Positions 34,549 through 43,312 of a stretch of 46,391 bases of DNA are shown here, piece by piece. The notes under the pieces are model-generated. The model was not told the origin of the DNA and made no database searches. It worked only from the letters and a program-made list of their open reading frames with translations. The stretch is from NCBI GenBank assembly GCA_031261745.1, contig JAISJC010000003.1, forward strand, positions 1-46,391. Reading direction: 5' to 3'. The position numbers were made by a program, and so were the translations under genes. The first letter of the stretch is position 1. Every line of letters starts with the position of its first letter. Source of the DNA: Oscillospiraceae bacterium (lineage in GTDB: Bacteria > Bacillota > Clostridia > Oscillospirales > Oscillospiraceae).

Positions 34549-36141
34549 ATGAACGAGAAGAACAAACTCATTGATAAATATTCGGCAAAGGTCTATAAAA
34601 ACCGCAAGGACCACATTTTACAGCTCGAAGACCTCGACGAGGCGCAGAGCATAGCCGCGAACACGCGCGCAATCCCCGGCGTTATGACGGCGCGCGGCTG
34701 CTGCTACGCCGGCGCGAAAGGCGTCGTCGTCGGACCGCTCAAAGACGTCTGCGTCATCACCCACGGACCCGTCGGCTGCGGTTTTTACAGCTGGGGGACG
34801 CGCCGCAACAAGGCGCGGGCGGACGAGGATTCCGGCGGCAAGAACTTCGTGCCGTACTGCTTTTCAACGGATATGCAGGAACCGGATATCGTGTTCGGCG
34901 GCGAAAAAAAGCTCGAAAAGGCGATTGAGGAAGCCGTCGCGCTGTTCAGTCCCGCGTGTATTATGATTTGCTCGACCTGCCCCATCGGGCTGATCGGCGA
35001 CGACGTTCAGGCGGTCGCCCGCCGCACGGAGGAGAAGTACGGAATCAAGGCTATCGGCTACTCGTGCGAGGGTTACAAGGGCGTTTCGCAGTCCGCGGGA
35101 CACCACATCGCGAATAACGGACTTATGCGATACGTCATCGGAACGGGCGACAAGGCACCGGCGAAGAAATTCTCCGTCAACGTACTCGGCGAGTATAACA
35201 TCGGCGGCGACGGCTGGGAGCAGGAGCGGATTCTCAAACGCTGCGGAATCGAGGTCGTCTCAATGTTCACGGGCGACGGCTCTTACGGCGCGCTGAAAAA
35301 CGCGCACCTTGCGGGGCTGAACCTCGTGATGTGCCACCGCTCAATCAACTATATCGCCGAGATGATGAAAACCAAGTACGGCATTGACTGGCTGAAAGTC
35401 AACTTTATCGGCGTCGGCGCGACGTGCAAGTCGCTGCGCGACATCGCGAAATACTTCAATGACGCGGAACTGACGCGGCGCGTCGAGGAGGTCATCACCG
35501 ACGAATTATCCTTGATTTACGACGACATTGAGTATTACAAGTCACGCCTGACGGGCAAGACTGCGGGTATCTTCTCCGGCGGCTCGCGCTCGCACCACTA
35601 TCAGGTGCTGCTGCGCGACTTCGGGATTGAGACGATTATCGCGGGCTACGAATTCGCCCACCGCGACGACTACGAGGGGCGCGAAATTATCCCGTTCATC
35701 AAAGAGGACGCGGACAACAAGAATATCGAGACAATCACCGTAGAGCGCGACCTCGCGCTGTACCGCGAGCGGTATTCCGAAGCGGAGCTTGAAGCCCTCG
35801 GCGCGGAACTGGACGTTGACAGCTACGACGGAATGATTCCGGAGATGAACCCCGGCAACATCGTCGTGGACGACTACAACCACTTCGAGACGGACGAATT
35901 AATCCGCACGATGAAACCGGATATTTTCTTCTCCGGTATCAAGGACAAATATTCGATTCAAAAGGCGGGCGTGACCTCGCGCCAGATGCACTCTTACGAC
36001 TACTCCGGACCGTACGCGGGCTTCCGCGGGGCCGTGAACTTCGGGCGCGACGTGACAATGGCGTTGTACACAAACGCGTGGTCGTTCGTGTCGCCGCCGT
36101 GGAAAAACGAGCCGATGCTCGTCGGCACGATAGGAGGTTAA
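34549..36141 (+). CDS. nifD: nitrogenase Mo-Fe protein alpha chain NifD
   Basis: 530 residues. P-cluster Cys candidates are C51 (R-G-C-C-Y-A-G), C77 (G-P-V-G-C-G) and C144 (T-C-P-I-G-L-I-G-D-D). FeMo-cofactor ligands are C262 (M-C-H-R-S-I-N-Y-I) and H481 (R-Q-M-H-S-Y-D-Y-S-G-P-Y). Q181 and H185 correspond to A. vinelandii Q191 and H195. An extra ~50-residue segment (about 370-440, rich in acidic residues) is the insertion known from C. pasteurianum NifD. No vnfG/anfG delta gene follows, so this is the Mo-type enzyme. Confidence 0.96.
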   Translation: MNEKNKLIDKYSAKVYKNRKDHILQLEDLDEAQSIAANTRAIPGVMTARGCCYAGAKGVVVGPLKDVCVITHGPVGCGFYSWGTRRNKARADEDSGGKNFVPYCFSTDMQEPDIVFGGEKKLEKAIEEAVALFSPACIMICSTCPIGLIGDDVQAVARRTEEKYGIKAIGYSCEGYKGVSQSAGHHIANNGLMRYVIGTGDKAPAKKFSVNVLGEYNIGGDGWEQERILKRCGIEVVSMFTGDGSYGALKNAHLAGLNLVMCHRSINYIAEMMKTKYGIDWLKVNFIGVGATCKSLRDIAKYFNDAELTRRVEEVITDELSLIYDDIEYYKSRLTGKTAGIFSGGSRSHHYQVLLRDFGIETIIAGYEFAHRDDYEGREIIPFIKEDADNKNIETITVERDLALYRERYSEAELEALGAELDVDSYDGMIPEMNPGNIVVDDYNHFETDELIRTMKPDIFFSGIKDKYSIQKAGVTSRQMHSYDYSGPYAGFRGAVNFGRDVTMALYTNAWSFVSPPWKNEPMLVGTIGG

Positions 36142-36144
36142 ACT

Positions 36145-37509
36145 ATGCTTGATTTAACGACGTCCAATGTTATGGAGCGCACCGCCCTGCGCGTGAATCC
36201 GTGCAAGACGTGCCAGCCCGTCGGCGCGATGTACGCCGCGCTCGGCGTCGCGAACTGTATGCCGCATTCGCACGGCTCGCAGGGGTGCTGCTCGTACCAC
36301 AGAACGGTTCTCAGCCGCCACTTTAAGGAACCCGCCGTCGCGTCGTCAAGCTCGTTCACCGAGGGCGCGTCCGTTTTCGGCGGCAGAAGCAACATCAACA
36401 CGGCGGTCAAAAATGTGTTCGATATGTACGACCCCGACATCATCGCCGTACACACCACCTGCCTCTCGGAGACTATCGGCGACGATTTGACCTCCTACAT
36501 AATGGATATGGATCTGCCGGAGGGAAAAACGGTCGTTCACTGCAACACGCCGAGTTACGTCGGGTCGCACATCAACGGTTTTTTCAATATGATGATGGGC
36601 TTTATGAACTACCTCACGAAAAAGACGGGGACGCCGAACGGCAAGGCGGCAATATTCCCCGGCTGGGTCAATCCCGGCGACATTCGCGAACTCAAACGTA
36701 TCGCGACGCTGATGGGCGTGCCGTATGTAATGTTCCCCGACCAGAGCGGCGTACTCGACGCGCCGATGACGGGTAAGTACGAGTATTTTACGGGCGGCGG
36801 CACGACGCTCCCCGAAATCGCGTCCCTCGGCGACACGGAACAGCTGATAGCCCTCGGCGAGATTACGAGCGGCGAACCGGCGGAGCTGCTGCAAAAGAAG
36901 TGGAAGGTTCCGCATACGCTTCTGCCGATGCCCGTCGGAATCGCGTACACCGATGCGTATGTGATGGCGTTGCAGAAATTCTCCAAAAAAGAGGTTCCGG
37001 AGGAGCTTGAAGAACAGCGCGGACAGCTCGTGGATTTGCTGCTCGACTCGCACCCGTACACGCACGGCAAAAAGGCGGCAATCTTCGGCGACCCCGACGT
37101 GGTAATCGGACTGACCTCGCTGTGTTTAGAGCTTGGCATTGTCCCGAAATACGTCATCACCGGCACGCCGAAGGACGAATTCACGCGGCGCGTAAACGCG
37201 CTTTTGGAGAAGTACAACGTCGAGGGCTGCACCGTCAAGGCGAACGCGGACCTGTTTGAGCTGCACCAGTGGATTAAAAACGAACCCGTGGAGCTGCTGA
37301 TCGGCTCGACCTACGGCAAGCAGATCGCGAAAGCGGAGGACATTCCGTTTATCCGCGCGGGTTTCCCCGTCCTCGACCGTTACGCGGGACCGCTGATGCC
37401 GGTTGTCGGTTACGCGGGCGCGATTCGTATGGTCGAGAAAATCTGCGACGCGCTGATGGACAGACAGGACCGCGACGCGGCGGACGAGGACTTAGAAATC
37501 GTAATGTAA
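36145..37509 (+). CDS. nifK: nitrogenase Mo-Fe protein beta chain NifK
   Basis: 454 residues, lacking the ~50-residue N-terminal extension of proteobacterial NifK, as in clostridia. P-cluster Cys are C23 (C-K-T-C-Q-P-V-G-A), C48 (G-S-Q-G-C-C-S-Y) and C106 (T-T-C-L-S-E-T-I-G-D-D). An extra Cys follows C48 directly. It forms the alpha2-beta2 dinitrogenase with NifD. It starts 3 nt after the nifD stop with AGGAGG inside the nifD end. Confidence 0.96.
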   Translation: MLDLTTSNVMERTALRVNPCKTCQPVGAMYAALGVANCMPHSHGSQGCCSYHRTVLSRHFKEPAVASSSSFTEGASVFGGRSNINTAVKNVFDMYDPDIIAVHTTCLSETIGDDLTSYIMDMDLPEGKTVVHCNTPSYVGSHINGFFNMMMGFMNYLTKKTGTPNGKAAIFPGWVNPGDIRELKRIATLMGVPYVMFPDQSGVLDAPMTGKYEYFTGGGTTLPEIASLGDTEQLIALGEITSGEPAELLQKKWKVPHTLLPMPVGIAYTDAYVMALQKFSKKEVPEELEEQRGQLVDLLLDSHPYTHGKKAAIFGDPDVVIGLTSLCLELGIVPKYVITGTPKDEFTRRVNALLEKYNVEGCTVKANADLFELHQWIKNEPVELLIGSTYGKQIAKAEDIPFIRAGFPVLDRYAGPLMPVVGYAGAIRMVEKICDALMDRQDRDAADEDLEIVM

Positions 37510-37540
37510 AACACAACTTTCGGAAAGGCGGGCGGTAAAA

Positions 37541-38908
37541 ATGGCTGTGACGACGACAAACATATTGGAGGAGCGCGCGACGTCCATATCCTCAAAACAG
37601 CGAAAGGGCATCAGCTGCGAAAAAGAGAGCGTTTCCGGCGCGGTGAGCCAGCGCGCGTGCGTGTATTGCGGCGCGCGCGTGGTACTCAACCCGATTACCG
37701 ACGCGTACCACATAGTCCACGGACCAATCGGCTGCGCGAGCTATACCTGGGACATTCGCGGCAGTCTGTCCTCAGGCAGCGAACTTTACCGCAACAGCTA
37801 TTCGACGGACCTGCGCGAGACGGATATTGTTTTCGGCGGCGCGGTGAAGCTGACCGCGGCAATCGACGAACTGATGGAAAAAGCGAATCCCGCGCCGAAG
37901 CTGATTTTCATCTACGCGACCTGCATTGTCGGCGTAATCGGCGACGACGTGGACGCGGTTTGCCGCGCCGCCGAGGCGAAGTACGGGATTCGCGTTATCC
38001 CCGTGAAAGCCCCCGGATTTTCGGGTACGAAGTCCCTCGGCTATCAGATGGCGTGCAACGCGATTCTTGAAGTTATGCGCCCGCACAGGGAGCAGAAGAA
38101 GCGTTTCGGCATCAACATTCTCGGCGACTACAACCTCGCGGGCGAGATGTGGATAATCAAGCGGTACTTTGAGGATTTGGGAATCCCCGTCATCTCCACA
38201 ATTACGGGCGACGCGTCTTACGAGAGCTTGACGCAGGCTCCGTCGGCGACGCTGAATATCGTGCAGTGCGCCGGGTCCTCCGCGTACCTCGCGGAGTGTA
38301 TGGACGAGGAGCTGGGCATTCCGTACGTCAAGGTCAGCTTCTTCGGCGTTGAGGACACGTCCGCGTCGATTATCCGCGTCGCCGACGCATTATATGCCGC
38401 GGGAGCTTGCGACGACGGGATTCCCGCCCGTGCGCGTGAGTTCGCGGCGGCACAGACGGCGAAAGTTATGCCGGTAATCGAGAAATACAAGCCGCGCCTC
38501 GCGGGAAAAAAGGCCGCAATCTTCGTCGGCGGAGGTTTCAAGGCGATTTCGCTGATTCGTCAGTTCAACGAGCTTGGGATTAAGACCGTCGTCGTCGGCA
38601 CGCAGACGGGAAAAAAGGACGAATACGCGGTAATAGAATCGCTCGTGGACGGCGACACAATCGTACTCGACGACGCGAATCCCGCGGAATTGGAGCAGTT
38701 TATGCTCGAAAAAGGCGCGGATATCCTCGTCGGCGGCGTAAAGGAGCGTCCGCTCGCCTACAAGCTCGGCGTCGCGTTCTGCGACCACAATCACGAGCGG
38801 CGGCACCCGCTCGCGGGCTTCGCGGGAATCGAGAATTTCATTAAGGAAATCAATATGTCAATCAACAGCCCCGTGTGGCAGTACCTCGGAAAGGAGGCGG
38901 CGGTATGA
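37541..38908 (+). CDS. nifE: FeMo-cofactor scaffold protein NifE
   Basis: A 455-residue NifD paralogue. It keeps R-A-C-V-Y-C-G-A, H-G-P-I-G-C-A-S-Y and Y-A-T-C-I-V-G-V-I-G-D-D cluster regions but lacks the cofactor Cys and the H-S-Y-D-Y-S-G-P-Y segment of NifD. Instead F-C-D-H-N-H-E-R-R-H-P-L-A-G-F follows, typical of NifE. NifEN matures the NifB-cofactor before transfer to NifDK. The 3' end overlaps the nifN::B start by 4 nt. Confidence 0.94.
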   Translation: MAVTTTNILEERATSISSKQRKGISCEKESVSGAVSQRACVYCGARVVLNPITDAYHIVHGPIGCASYTWDIRGSLSSGSELYRNSYSTDLRETDIVFGGAVKLTAAIDELMEKANPAPKLIFIYATCIVGVIGDDVDAVCRAAEAKYGIRVIPVKAPGFSGTKSLGYQMACNAILEVMRPHREQKKRFGINILGDYNLAGEMWIIKRYFEDLGIPVISTITGDASYESLTQAPSATLNIVQCAGSSAYLAECMDEELGIPYVKVSFFGVEDTSASIIRVADALYAAGACDDGIPARAREFAAAQTAKVMPVIEKYKPRLAGKKAAIFVGGGFKAISLIRQFNELGIKTVVVGTQTGKKDEYAVIESLVDGDTIVLDDANPAELEQFMLEKGADILVGGVKERPLAYKLGVAFCDHNHERRHPLAGFAGIENFIKEINMSINSPVWQYLGKEAAV

Positions 38909-41517
38909 GTACGAATATCGTAAGTTTGAACGTCAACCCCTGTAAGATGTGTATGCCGATGGGCGCAGTCTCCGCGCTTTACGGCGTGCGCGGCTGTATG
39001 ACGATTCTGCACGGCTCGCAGGGCTGCGCGACGTATATCCGCCGCCATATGGCGACGCACTACAACGAGCCGATAGACGTCGCGTCCTCGTCGCTCACGG
39101 AGCAGGGCACCGTGTTCGGCGGCGAGGCGAACCTGCTCAAAGGTCTCGCGAACCTGATCGCGCTCTATCACCCGGAGGTAATCGGCGTGTGTACGACCTG
39201 CCTTGCGGAGACGATAGGCGAGGACACGGCGGCGATTATCGCGAAGTTTCACGAGCAGAACGCGGACAGCGGCGTAAAAATCATCGACGTGTCCTCCGCG
39301 GGCTACGCGGGGACGCAGAACGAGGGATTTTTCCGCGCCCTGCGCGCCGTAACGGAACAGGCTCCGCACGACGCGACGCCGAACGGCAAAATCAATATCG
39401 TCCTGCCGATGATTTCCCCCGCCGACACGCGTTGGCTGAAAAAATTCCTGCTCGAAATGGGCATTGACGCGATTTTGCTGCCGGACCTGTCGGAGAACCT
39501 CGACGGCGTGACCGCGACGAAGTACGAGCGGCTGAAAACCGGCGGCACGTCAATTGAGGACGTCGGAAAAATGGCGGGCGCGAAGCTCACGATTGAGTTC
39601 TCCGAATTTATTCGCGGCGAGGACTCGCCCGCCGTGTACCTGAACGAGACCTTCGGCGTGCCGTACACGCGCCTGCCGCTGCCGTGCGGCGTGCGCTCAA
39701 TTGACGCGCTGATTGAAGTGCTGTGCGAGCAGGGCGGCGTCGTAACCGACGAGCTGCTCAGGGAGCGCGGGCGGTACCTCGACGCGATGGTGGACGCGCA
39801 CAAATACACGGCGGCGGCGCGCGCAGCCGTGTTCGGCGACCCGGATTTCGTAAAGGCGACGGTTCGCCTGTGCTGTGAGAACGGCATTGTCCCCGTCCTC
39901 GCAGCGACGGGTTCCGTCTGCCGCGAGCTGCGGACGCTCGAACCGGAGATACGCGCGTGCGCGGATTTGCAGATGACGGAAGATTTCCGCGTCCTCGACG
40001 ACTGCGACTTTGAGACGATTGAGCAATACTGTTCGGAACTCGGCGTGAATCTGATGATCGGCTCGTCCGACGGGCGGCGCGTCGCGGCAAAGCTCGGACT
40101 TCCGCTGATTCGCTGTGCGTTCCCGATTCACGACTTTGTCGGCGGTCAGCGCGTGCGCACACTCGGCTTTGACGGTTCGCTGAACCTGCTCGACCAGGCC
40201 GCGAACGCGATGATTACGCGCACGGAGACGACTTACCGCGCGGAGCTTTTCGACGCTTACCACGGCGGCGCGAAAGCGGCCGCTGCGGAAAAGCCGCTCA
40301 TCTCGGCGGAGATTCGCACGGCGACGCACCCGTGCTTCGGCGACCGCGCCTGCGAGAACGCGCGGATTCACCTGCCTGTCGCGCCGAAGTGCAATATCTC
40401 CTGCAATTACTGCGTGCGCAGGTTCGACTGCCCGAACGAGAGCCGTCCGGGCGTCGCGTCCGAGGTGCTGTCGCCGCAGGCGGCGTTCGAGCGGTATGTA
40501 TATTACAGGGGCAAGCTGAAAAACCTGATGGTCGTCGGAATTGCCGGCCCCGGCGACGCGCTCGCAAACTTCGGGCAGACTAAAAAGACGCTGGAACTGA
40601 TACGCGCTTACGATTCGGAGGTCACGTTCTGCATCTCCACGAACGGGTTGCTGCTGCCGCTGTACGCGGCGGAGCTGAAAAGCCTCGGCGTGACGCACGT
40701 CACCGTTACGCTCAACGCCGTTGACGTCGCCGTCGGCGCGAAAATCTACAAATACGTTGACTATATGGGGACGCGCTACGCGGGCGAAGCCGCCGCCGCA
40801 ATCCTGCTCGCAAATCAACTCGCGGGGATAAAACTGCTCGCGGATTACGGGATTGTCTGCAAGGTCAACTGCGTCGCGCTGAAAGGCGTGAACGACGGCC
40901 ATATCTTTGAGGTGACAAAAATGGCGCGCGAACTCGGCGCGTTTGTCACCAACATTATGCCGCACATTCCCGTTGAGGGTTCCGCTTTCGAGGGCCTCGA
41001 ACGCCTGAACAACAAGGAAATCACGGCGTTGCGCGACGACTGCGAAATCAATATCAGACAGATGAAAACCTGCCGCCAGTGCCGCGCGGACGCGGTGGGG
41101 ACGCTCGATAACGACATTTCGGCGACGCTGCGGAGCGCGGTCTCCGCGCCGCAAAAGAGCAAAACGCGCCGCTTCGCCGTCGCGACGCGCAGCGGCGTAC
41201 TCGTCGACCTGCACTTCGGTCAGGCGGAGGAGTTTTACGTCTACGACAGCGACGGCGCGGACGTGCGGTTCATCGAAAAGCGCAAGGTCAGCCAATACTG
41301 CAACGGCAAAGAGGACTGCGGCGACAAGGAGAGCAAGTGGACGGCGGTACTCGCGGCGGTCGCGGACTGCAACGGCGTTCTCGCACTGCGAATCGGAGAT
41401 TCGCCCGCGGAGAAGCTCAGAGACGCGGGGATTGCCGCCGTCGCCACATATGAGCAGGTCGAAACGGCGATACGCGCGGCGGCGGGTGAGCGCGCGCAAA
41501 CACTGAAAGGGGCTTAA
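38905..41517 (+). CDS. nifN-B: fused NifN-NifB FeMo-cofactor assembly protein with C-terminal NifX-like domain
   Basis: 870 residues from ATG 38905 with AAGGAGG upstream; the track's 38875 start lies inside nifE. Residues 1 to ~430 are NifN (N-P-C-K-M-C-M-P-M-G-A, G-S-Q-G-C, T-T-C-L-A-E-T-I-G-E-D). NifB begins near H475-P-C-F-G, with radical-SAM cysteines C496, C500, C503. The NifB core ends near C-R-Q-C-R-A-D-A-V-G. A NifX/NafY-like domain follows from ~755 (D-L-H-F-G-Q-A-E-E-F-Y). NifB makes the 8Fe-9S-C core and NifEN finishes it, so the fusion couples two consecutive steps. NifN-B fusion is known in C. pasteurianum. Confidence 0.95.
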   Translation: MSTNIVSLNVNPCKMCMPMGAVSALYGVRGCMTILHGSQGCATYIRRHMATHYNEPIDVASSSLTEQGTVFGGEANLLKGLANLIALYHPEVIGVCTTCLAETIGEDTAAIIAKFHEQNADSGVKIIDVSSAGYAGTQNEGFFRALRAVTEQAPHDATPNGKINIVLPMISPADTRWLKKFLLEMGIDAILLPDLSENLDGVTATKYERLKTGGTSIEDVGKMAGAKLTIEFSEFIRGEDSPAVYLNETFGVPYTRLPLPCGVRSIDALIEVLCEQGGVVTDELLRERGRYLDAMVDAHKYTAAARAAVFGDPDFVKATVRLCCENGIVPVLAATGSVCRELRTLEPEIRACADLQMTEDFRVLDDCDFETIEQYCSELGVNLMIGSSDGRRVAAKLGLPLIRCAFPIHDFVGGQRVRTLGFDGSLNLLDQAANAMITRTETTYRAELFDAYHGGAKAAAAEKPLISAEIRTATHPCFGDRACENARIHLPVAPKCNISCNYCVRRFDCPNESRPGVASEVLSPQAAFERYVYYRGKLKNLMVVGIAGPGDALANFGQTKKTLELIRAYDSEVTFCISTNGLLLPLYAAELKSLGVTHVTVTLNAVDVAVGAKIYKYVDYMGTRYAGEAAAAILLANQLAGIKLLADYGIVCKVNCVALKGVNDGHIFEVTKMARELGAFVTNIMPHIPVEGSAFEGLERLNNKEITALRDDCEINIRQMKTCRQCRADAVGTLDNDISATLRSAVSAPQKSKTRRFAVATRSGVLVDLHFGQAEEFYVYDSDGADVRFIEKRKVSQYCNGKEDCGDKESKWTAVLAAVADCNGVLALRIGDSPAEKLRDAGIAAVATYEQVETAIRAAAGERAQTLKGA

Positions 41518-41520
41518 TAA

Positions 41521-42468
41521 ATGATTCGTATCACGGACAGGACACTCTCGTGCCTGGACGCGTTTGCGCCGTCGGGCGGGGAGCTTCGCGCCTTTGCGCG
41601 GAACCTCGTTGAGATCGGCGCGGACCGGATTGAACTCTCGGAATACGCGTACGCCGCAATGGGCGGGCTGCCGGAGGGCGGGAATTATATCCTGCGGCTG
41701 AAAAACGCCGGCGACGCGGCGAAATACCGCGAATTCGACCGCTTCGTCTGCCGCGCCGAGACCGACATCGCACACGACGGCATAATCACCGAAATTTTAA
41801 TAAACGACATTCGCGAGCGGCAGACGCTAACGCGGTACGGCGGAGCGGGCGCGGTTCGGATTCGCGGCCTCGACGACGTTATGCTCGGCAATTACGCGAA
41901 CGCGTTCGGGCAGCTTCGGGAGATGTTCCGCGATTACGCCGAGCTGTGTCCGACCAACCGCGGCGGCTGCGCCACGGCGACCGCGATTGAGTGGATCGCC
42001 GCCGGAGGGACGGACGTCGTGACGTCGTTCGGAGGCATCGGCGGCTTCGCAGCCACGGAGGAGGTCATAATGTTCCTGCGTTTGGAGCGCGTGCGCCGTG
42101 TCGGGAAAAGCTATCCGAATTTCCCCGAAATGCGCCGCGCGGCGGAGGCGATCACGGGACGCTCGTTTTCGCCGTCAAAGCCGATAATCGGCGCGCGAAT
42201 ATTCGCCGTCGAATCGGGCATTCACGTTGACGGGATTATGAAACAGCCGAAGTGCTACGAGCCGTTCCCGCCGGAAATCGTCGGGCAGTCGCGCACAATA
42301 ACGCTTGGGCGGCAAAGCGGCGCGTCGTCAATCCGCGCGAAGCTCGCGGAACGCGGAATCACCGCGCCGCCGGAGCGGGTCGCCGACCTGTTAAGTTCGG
42401 TGAAGGAGCGGAGTATCGCGGAAAACCGCGCCGTAAGCGACGAGGAATTTTTTGCAATGGTACGGTAA
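41521..42468 (+). CDS. nifV-omega: homocitrate synthase subunit NifV-omega
   Basis: 315 residues. It begins I-R-I-T-D-R-T-L-S-C-L-D-A, a shortened barrel start without the full D-T-T-L-R-D-G-E-Q, then holds L-C-P-T-N-R-G-G-C-A-T-A-T-A-I-E-W and G-I-G-G-F-A-A-T-E-E. The C-terminal part has V-E-S-G-I-H-V-D-G-I and L-G-R-Q-S-G-A-S-S-I-R, matching the back half of homocitrate/isopropylmalate synthases. It works with NifV-alpha to make R-homocitrate, the organic ligand of FeMo-co. The split is known in C. pasteurianum. Confidence 0.9.
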   Translation: MIRITDRTLSCLDAFAPSGGELRAFARNLVEIGADRIELSEYAYAAMGGLPEGGNYILRLKNAGDAAKYREFDRFVCRAETDIAHDGIITEILINDIRERQTLTRYGGAGAVRIRGLDDVMLGNYANAFGQLREMFRDYAELCPTNRGGCATATAIEWIAAGGTDVVTSFGGIGGFAATEEVIMFLRLERVRRVGKSYPNFPEMRRAAEAITGRSFSPSKPIIGARIFAVESGIHVDGIMKQPKCYEPFPPEIVGQSRTITLGRQSGASSIRAKLAERGITAPPERVADLLSSVKERSIAENRAVSDEEFFAMVR

Positions 42469-42490
42469 ATTAAAAAGGGGGGTGCCGCGT

Positions 42491-43312
42491 ATGAAACCGG
42501 GAAAGCATATTGTTGACACGACGCTGCGCGACGGCGAGCAGTCCCCCGACGTGTCCTTTTCGCGGGACCAAAAGCTCAAAATCGCCGAAATACTCATAAA
42601 TTGCGGCGTTGAACAACTCGAAGTCGGCGTTCCCTCCGGCGGCGAGTACGAGCGCGAGACGATTCGCCAAATTATTGTGCGGCGCGGTCACGCGAAAATC
42701 GCGGTCTGGTCGCGCCTGAATACGGACGACGTTCGCAGTTGTATCGACTGCGAACCGGATATTGTGCATATCAGCGTCCCCGTCTCGTACGTTCACATCT
42801 ATTCCAAACTGCAAAAGAACAAGATGTGGGTAATCAACCAGCTCTACACCTGCGTCGGACTGCTTCAAGCGAGCGGATTGAAGATTTCAGTCGGGTTTGA
42901 GGACGCGTTCCGCTCCGACGCGTCGTTCCTGCTGTCGCTGGCGCAGACGCTGAATGACCTCGGTATTACGCGCGTCCGGCTCGCCGACACGGTGGGCGTG
43001 GCGACCCCGACTATATGCGGGGAGATGTTCGCGCTGATGCGGCAGTACCTCGGCGACGGCGCGGAACTCGGCTTCCACGCGCACAACGACTTCGGAATGG
43101 CATTGCCGAACACGATTGCCGCGCTGAAAAACGGCTGCGACTACGCGGATACGACGCTGCTCGGAATCGGTGAGCGCACGGGTAACTGCGACTTTTTTAA
43201 TCTCATTCGCACGACGAGCGGGCTGTTCGACTGGGGCATTTCGGCTGCCGGCGCGCAGCGTGCGCAGGAGGAATATCTTGAAGCGACGCGGCAAAACGGA
43301 GGTGCGGTATGA
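42491..43312 (+). CDS. nifV-alpha: homocitrate synthase subunit NifV-alpha
   Basis: 273 residues from ATG 42491 with AAGGGGGG upstream; the track's start at 42452 overlaps nifV-omega without a ribosome site. It carries the catalytic N-terminus H-I-V-D-T-T-L-R-D-G-E-Q-S-P, L-A-D-T-V-G-V-A-T-P and the metal-ligand G-F-H-A-H-N-D. It supplies the acetyl-CoA condensation site and lacks the C-terminal region found in NifV-omega. The next gene overlaps its stop by 4 nt. Confidence 0.92.
   Translation: MKPGKHIVDTTLRDGEQSPDVSFSRDQKLKIAEILINCGVEQLEVGVPSGGEYERETIRQIIVRRGHAKIAVWSRLNTDDVRSCIDCEPDIVHISVPVSYVHIYSKLQKNKMWVINQLYTCVGLLQASGLKISVGFEDAFRSDASFLLSLAQTLNDLGITRVRLADTVGVATPTICGEMFALMRQYLGDGAELGFHAHNDFGMALPNTIAALKNGCDYADTTLLGIGERTGNCDFFNLIRTTSGLFDWGISAAGAQRAQEEYLEATRQNGGAV

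Noticed and set aside
39697-41775. Minus-strand ORF of 692 aa opposite nifN-B
   Set aside because: Antisense shadow of the fused nifN-B gene; composition is typical of such frames in this genome.
41521-43312. Split nifV read as a frameshifted pseudogene
   Set aside because: Each half has its own ribosome site and start, they are complementary rather than sequential fragments, and the omega-then-alpha order matches the known clostridial arrangement.
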